From: Canna indica | Lineage: Eukaryota > Streptophyta > Magnoliopsida > Zingiberales > Cannaceae | Length of the DNA stretch: 64,000 nucleotides | NCBI GenBank assembly: GCA_034359265.1 | Contig: CP136891.1 | Coordinates: 43,082,001 to 43,146,000 of the forward strand | Reading direction: 5' to 3' | In this document: positions 58,336 through 64,000 of the stretch, piece after piece | How positions within the stretch are numbered: position 1 is the first letter of the stretch | Layout of the letters: each line of letters starts with the position of its first letter | The notes under the pieces: model-generated | Told to the model about the DNA's origin: nothing | What the model saw: only the letters and a program-made list of their open reading frames with translations | Databases searched by the model: none | Position numbers and translations under genes: made by a program

Positions 58336-59776
58336 TGTTAGAGAAATGGCAACACTAGAGGGGGGTGAATAGTGTGTTGTCTAATTAATTAGCCTAAATC
58401 CGATTTTACTCGTTTCTCAAATCATTTAGGCACATTGCAATTATACGATTTAAATGCGGAAGCAAGATAAACTAATTAAGCACAAACAACAATAGATAAT
58501 AATGCTAACACAGTGATTTATAGTGGTTCGGCCCCAATGCCTACTCCACTACCTAAGCACCCCGCTTAGGATTTTCAAACTAGGTTTACTAGATTAATTC
58601 TTATTTTCCTTACAATGAGGACTTTGACTCGAAGAGTCGCACTCTCGACCTAAGGCACTTCCACACCCAGAAGTCTCCGCCTTCTTATCAAGAGCACTCT
58701 TTCACCTCAACCCTAAGGGATAACTCAACTAATCCTAGTAATACTAAATTTACACAAGTGGCTTTACTCCTTCTACACCAAGGATACCACTTCCACGTAA
58801 GACCTAACAGCCTAGGTCTTCACAATCTCAAATCCAAGAAAAACAAGTTTAAATAAATAGTTAAAATTACAATAGAAAGAGCTTAGAATAAAACCAAGAT
58901 CAAATGCTCTTTTCCAAGCCTTCGACGCCTTCAACTCGCCAAGAAGTAGAGCTCGAATTAAATACCGAGTTGAGACAGAGTGCGCACTTGAAGCAGATTT
59001 TGACGAAAGAACAGGCGTGCTTTAATCAATCTTATGAAGGCTCAAAACTCCCTTAGAATGCTCAATAAAATCGGTATCAATGAGTGGAGAGAGTTAAATG
59101 AGGTAGATGAGGTATATTTATACACTCTCAAAGAAACGGCGGCTCAACAGTTAGAAAACTATCTGTTACAACTGCTTGGTCGATTGGCCGGTCGACCGAT
59201 CGATCGACCGCTCAAGTGACCGCTGCCCCAATGTCTCTGTGCGATTGGTCGATGGGTCGACCGCCAGACGCAATTCTTGCGTTCCCACAATTCGATCGAT
59301 CGATCGGTCGATCGACGCAAGTTGCGGCTTCAGCGATACGCAGTCCGGTCGACCGACGATGCTATTGCCAATTTTTGGTCTCAGTCGGTCGATCACCCGG
59401 TCGACCAAAGTAGCTGGTGCCACTTTTCTAACTCTATTCGAGCGACCGAACATAGGCTGATATTGATTTTTTAGCCATTTTTCTTGCGCGCTTCATTTCC
59501 GGGTTCTGGCCTTCTACGTGCGTCATCTTGAAGAGCTTTCCATGTGATCTTTGGACTCGTCCAAGACGTCTTTGGTTCACACGTCGATCTTCGAGAAATT
59601 CCATGATGAACCCGAGCGCGACGATCAATGTCCTTCCGATTTTTCGATTTATTCGATCGAGGACATCGAACGCTAACTAATATGGAACCTGAAAGATTTC
59701 TCAATGAAATATTAGTTCCATGTTTGTTATCATCAAAACCGAGATTAAGACCAAGGTTGAAAACCTTAAGCCAACA
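58336..59776 (-). repeat. I 3' LTR
   Basis: On the minus strand TGTTGGCTTAAGG (59776) ... AATGGCAACACTAGAGGGGG complement, ending at TGTTAGAG (58336). GGTCGACC cluster 59170-59450; TATA box TATTTATA at 59115-59122 on plus (TATAAATA on minus). Confidence 0.9.
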
Positions 59777-59791
59777 ATCTCGCCCTTTTTG
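59777..59791 (-). other. I polypurine tract
   Basis: On the minus strand AAAAAGGGCGAGAT abuts TGTTGGC; one C interrupts the tract. Confidence 0.8.
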
Positions 59792-62700
59792 ATGATGACA
59801 AACATCCTTAAGAAAATATATCATTAAAGCATAAAGGATATCAACCATGGGATTTCTCCCCCTATCAACATGAATATCTATATTATAGAACTCCCCCTAT
59901 CTATATGCATGGATTTCCTATATTTTCCTCCCCTTTACCTATAATTTTCTCCCTCTTTACCTATAATTTTCTCCCCCTTTTGACATCAATCAAAAAGGGC
60001 AAGAAAGGTTAATCTAGTCAAAGGGATGAAAAGCAAATATTTTTTCATGAAGTTGAGACTCTAAAGATTTTTCATGAAAATGACAATCTCAACCAAAGGG
60101 ATTAAAAACAAATATTTAGATTTCATTCAAACTTTCAAAATATCAAGATATGGTCATTTCAATCATGTATATATATCAAGTTTGAAGTGAGACTAATGTC
60201 ATTTAATCAAAACTTTTAACTTAGCACGGTTTCATTTGAATTAAGCATGAAAATATGAAAATGCTTAATATCAAGTTTTGCTATCTACTCATGCTTTCTC
60301 TATCTTAAGCATCTAGACATCAAACATGAGTGAATGTAAGTCTATGAATCAAGTTTGGGCTTAAAATGAAATTTCTAAGTCACTTTATTGACTTAGGTTA
60401 AACTATACTTCAAGTTTTCAAAAATCAAACTTTTAAATCTATGCAAAATCATATTTTTGACGAAATTTTTTTATATCAATTGTTGGACGAAATTTTTTGA
60501 AACTTTAACTGGACAAGCTAGATTTTACAAGGAATTTAGAGGTTCAAGAATCAGTTAAAAATCAGTTTCCTATAAATTCATAAGATTCTTGAAAGTCCAT
60601 GGGCATTTTCGTAAATATCAGGTATTTTTGAAAGTTATTATTTTTTATTCAAACTTTCCAAATATCGTTGAATGGTCATTTGAAATGCATGTGTCAAGTT
60701 TGAACTCAAAATGAATTTGCAAAGTCCATTTTTCAATCGATCTCGAATTTTACTAAAAACTAATTTTTTTTAAGATATCGCTCAAATTATCAAAATTATT
60801 TTTAGAAATGATTTTACTCAAAGAATAGAGAGAACGATATTAGAAATGAAATCAAAATAGCATGCCCAAAGTTTCATTTGATGTTTTTGAAGAAAAATCA
60901 AAGTATCGGAAAGATTGATGTTTCAAGAAGGATACTTTGTATTTTTGAAATCCAACTTCAAAAATTCACTATAAATCAGATTCTTGATGAAACATTTTGA
61001 AATTTTTACACAACATACTAGATTTTTCAATGAAAGTACAGCTTCAAGAATCATCTAAAAAGGATTTTTCTATATTTCTCTAAAAATAACTGAAAATGCA
61101 TACCAATTGTTGGGTGAAATAATATTCTCTTAATTTTCAGTTATTCTTAAAACATGTTCAATTTTCATTCAAACTTTTATGACACCATAAAATGATCATG
61201 TAAAGAGTGTATGTCAAGTTTGAAATGAAAATTATGTCCTTAAGTCAAGATATCAACCTAGCATGGTTTCATTCAAAACTAAGCTAATTATCATGAAACT
61301 TGCTAAGTTTCAATTTTATCATTTACTCATGATTTTTCAACCTTAAACCTATGGATACCTAACATGAGTAAATCTAAACATGTTCCTCAAATATGAATTG
61401 AAAATGAGACATTTAAGTCAACTTGTTGACTTTGGTTAACTTGGTTCAAAAGAGGTTTTCATGAAACCACCTCTATGTCATTTTATCCATATCCATATGA
61501 ATTTTTCATTCTAAGTGCATGGAAACATGTCATACCTATTCCTAAACATGTTTATGAATTTTGGACTTAAAATGAAGTGTCCAAGTCGATTTGTTGACTT
61601 GGGTCAAACTTTTCCAAGTTAAGTCCTCTAATATGATCTAGTTATCACATTTTTCATCTACACATGAATATTCATGATTAAACACCTTGAATCATATCAT
61701 GTGTGTATCGAAACATGTTCATTAGGTGTTTACTCAAAATGAGGTCTCTAATAAGAAATTTCAAACTAGTCCAAATTCATTCAATATTAATATCATGAAT
61801 TTGCCTAGTTTACCCATGAAATTGTCTACTCATGAAAATTCAAACATTTATCATGCAAAATCAATCATGAGTATATAGAGACATCATTAAAGCATGAATA
61901 TTCAAGAATTACATTAAGATTTTGCAAAACTAATTCATACCTCTTTCAATAGAATTTTGCCAAACTTGTCATTTACTTTTCACTTTTCATCATGATAGCA
62001 TAGCCTTCAATCTTCACCACTTTCTTAACTTGCAAGTAGGATTTATTAGTATCAAAATGAATTTATATACCCAACTAGCAAGCTAACATACTATATAGCA
62101 AAGTTTCATTTAAAAACCTTAACTTATGCTAGATAGTAGAGATTCATTTTTAGGAGTTATCATAATATATATCAAAATGAATCTAAGGGATCTTAAGATG
62201 TGAAGCATTTGAGGAATAAGGTCCCTAAACATGTTTAACTAGTTTGGACTTAAAGGAATGTCTCTAATAGTAAGTATCAACCTAGAGCAAGTTTCATTTA
62301 ATGAAATTTGCCTAAGTGCTAAGATTTTACCTACTCATGAAAATTCAAGGATTTAACATGCAATTCTAATCATGAGTATTGAGACATTATTTAAGCTTAA
62401 GCATTGAGGTATAACACTAAGATTTGAATTTATCAAAGTTATACCTTATTCATGATAATTTGCCAAACTAATCTTTTTCATTCTAATTAGCCTTCCTAAA
62501 ATACTTATAACTTGCAAGTAAGCTACACTAATATTTTAGAGAAAATATAGCTACTTACCAAGCTAACCCAACCAAAAAGCAAAAAGAAGCATCAAGTATC
62601 ATTATCAAAGTTCACTTTGCTAAATAGTTTGAAATCCGTTTCAAAATATATTATCATGAATCCGAAACAAATCAAGATATCTCAAAATATGAAATATTAA

Positions 62701-63054
62701 AAAATAAGATCTCCAACCCTTCCTATTGGTTGAAAACCGAAAGGCCACAATGAGCCTACGATTTAAAACCGCAAGGTCGCTTAGGCCCATTACAGGCCAC
62801 ATAGGTCTCCGAGGAGACCGGGAAATCAAAAATTAAAAATATTTTTGAAACTTATTAAGAGCGAAAAGATCAACTAGAATTAAGTATAGTATCATAGTCT
62901 TCAACTAAGGTGAAACAATGCAAGTTAGAAGATGATACCAGAATAGTTTTGATGCCAACTTTACCTAAGGCATCAAGATGACTTGAAGTTGCAACCTCTT
63001 GAAGATTTTTTCATTTGAATCCAAGGTCAACTTCAATGATCCATTTCTCATTCA
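59792..63054 (-). mobile_element. I internal spacer, non-coding
   Basis: Inverted counterpart of the A and F spacers, 3.2 kb, no gene. Contains PBS/LTR-junction-like inserts at 60471-60490 and 61101-61119, GTTGACTT/GTCAA pairs near 60390, 61425 and 61595, and the GGCCTCTCCG-like block of F near 62700-62820 (GCCCATTACAGGCCACATAG). Confidence 0.8.
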
Positions 63055-64000
63055 TACTTGTGTGGTGGCTCCCCCTACAATAGAAGATGAAAGTTTTGGT
63101 ACCCAAATGACTTTGGGTCCTTGATGTTAAAGGGTTTAGCTACCCAAAGTGTTTTTAACTCCACTTAGGTTCATCTTAAATGCGCAATCATATATAGCAT
63201 GCCCAAAAGTACCACAACAAAAATAGTTTTCATGAAACTTTTTCTTTTGGTCATGAGGTTTAAGGGAAGAATGCTTGACATGAGAATGTTGATGAACCTT
63301 AACATTCTTTACATAAGCATTTTTATTCTTAGGATTTCTAAAAGATGAAGCATGTGATAAATTACTAGTTTTCTTACTCAGGAAAACAATCTCATTTTTT
63401 AAGTCATTAATGGATTTGTGTAAAGCTTGTATTTGAGATTTCAACAAGTAATTTTCATTTTTCAAAATATCATGCTCAATTTTGAAATCACTTGTACAAT
63501 CCTTACCATTGAGATTCATATTATTTTTTGTGTTTTCATTCTCATTTCTAATTTTTGAAATCTTAGTTAACAACTCATCATTCTCAATTTCTAATTCTTC
63601 ATTTCTATGTTTCAAGTCCTTAATCTCAAGTTTTAAGGCATCATGGCAAGAATCAAAAGGGTCAGTATTCAATTTTTCATTTTCTAATTCATGTACATGA
63701 GAACTAAGCCTTAAATTTTCTTTCTTTAATTTCCTATTTTCCTTGTTCTTTTTTTATGAGCAATTCATACATTTTTCTACATTCATCAACTAGCTCATCA
63801 TAAGACATGTTAAATGAGCTTGAATTGCTAGAGTCACTATTATGACAAGAAGCGGAAGACTTTAGCACAACGTTAAGACCCATGAGGCACAATTTTGAGG
63901 TGGCCTCATTGTCATGTCTAGAAGAGGCTTCACTTGATTGAGATGTGGATGAAGAAGCACACTTCCTTTTGGATTTCTTCTTCAAGAGTGGATAATTCTT
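63055..64000 (-). pseudogene. I gag pseudogene, partial
   Basis: From the right edge leftwards: post-knuckle-1 basic region (MKKKSKRKCASSSTSQSSEA), DELVDECRKMYELL, a stop and frame change near 63740, then the coiled coil (HDALKLEIKDLKHRNEELEI...NENTKNN), HSHVKHSSLKPHDQKKK, and knuckle 2 read as YFCCGTFGHAIYDC. The first zinc ligand, Cys in A, B and F, is Tyr. A frame break follows ALK-type VKNTLGS at 63136; homology to the NPxGPKxIW tail continues out of frame to ~63070. The N-terminus and knuckle 1 are outside the window. Confidence 0.85.

Larger units (their letters stand above)
58336..64000 (-). mobile_element. TR-GAG element I, partial (runs off window)
   Basis: Minus orientation: 3' LTR 58336-59776, purine tract, spacer, gag entering from the right edge. 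Left flank AAGAG (58331-58335) is the expected target-duplication candidate; its partner is outside the window. Inserted in or at the edge of the satellite. Confidence 0.9.

Overview
The window looks like angiosperm nuclear heterochromatin, probably pericentromeric. It is built from nested, mostly decayed transposable elements plus one block of satellite DNA. I found no host gene, tRNA, rRNA or CRISPR array. The evidence for a plant is the set of families present: chromodomain-bearing Ty3/gypsy elements, copia-type gag genes, a CACTA (En/Spm) DNA transposon, and LTR retroelements primed by initiator tRNA-Met. I cannot name the species.

The dominant component is one family of large non-autonomous LTR retrotransposons, here called the TR-GAG family. 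Each has LTRs of about 1.45-1.55 kb, an iMet primer-binding site, a gag-only gene with two CCHC knuckles around a coiled coil, an AT-rich non-coding spacer of about 3 kb in place of pol, and a polypurine tract. Copies or pieces: K (1-543 + 7848-9770, minus), L (12947-15169), LTR scraps M and N (15170-15943), A (15944-30818), B (30823-42518), H (minus LTR, 42519-42842 + 53722-54158), F (42973-50773, complete, target duplication CATTG) and I (58336-64000, minus, runs off the right edge).

Other elements sit inside these. T (544-7847) is a chromovirus-type gypsy element inside K. J (about 9771-12127) is a truncated minus-strand LTR element next to a CACTA transposase scrap (12128-12946). A nearly complete CACTA transposon (22500-29787) lies inside the 3' LTR of A. 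Its transposase frame is open except for one TGA, and a second, spliced gene follows. Gypsy LTR element C (33827-39378) sits inside B and is itself interrupted by D (36913-39164). G (42843-53721) is a small non-autonomous minus-strand LTR element inside H and was later split by F. The order of events is readable here: H, then G in H, then F in G.

Positions 54159-58335 hold about 26 tandem copies of a ~160-bp satellite. It shows higher-order structure: marker monomers recur after 9 and then 11 units. H and I lie on either side of it.

The observations I consider most worth checking are the satellite higher-order repeat, a short hairpin with compensatory changes shared by three different gypsy LTR families, LTR/primer-site junction fragments embedded in the TR-GAG spacers, and the single deamination-type stop in the CACTA transposase.
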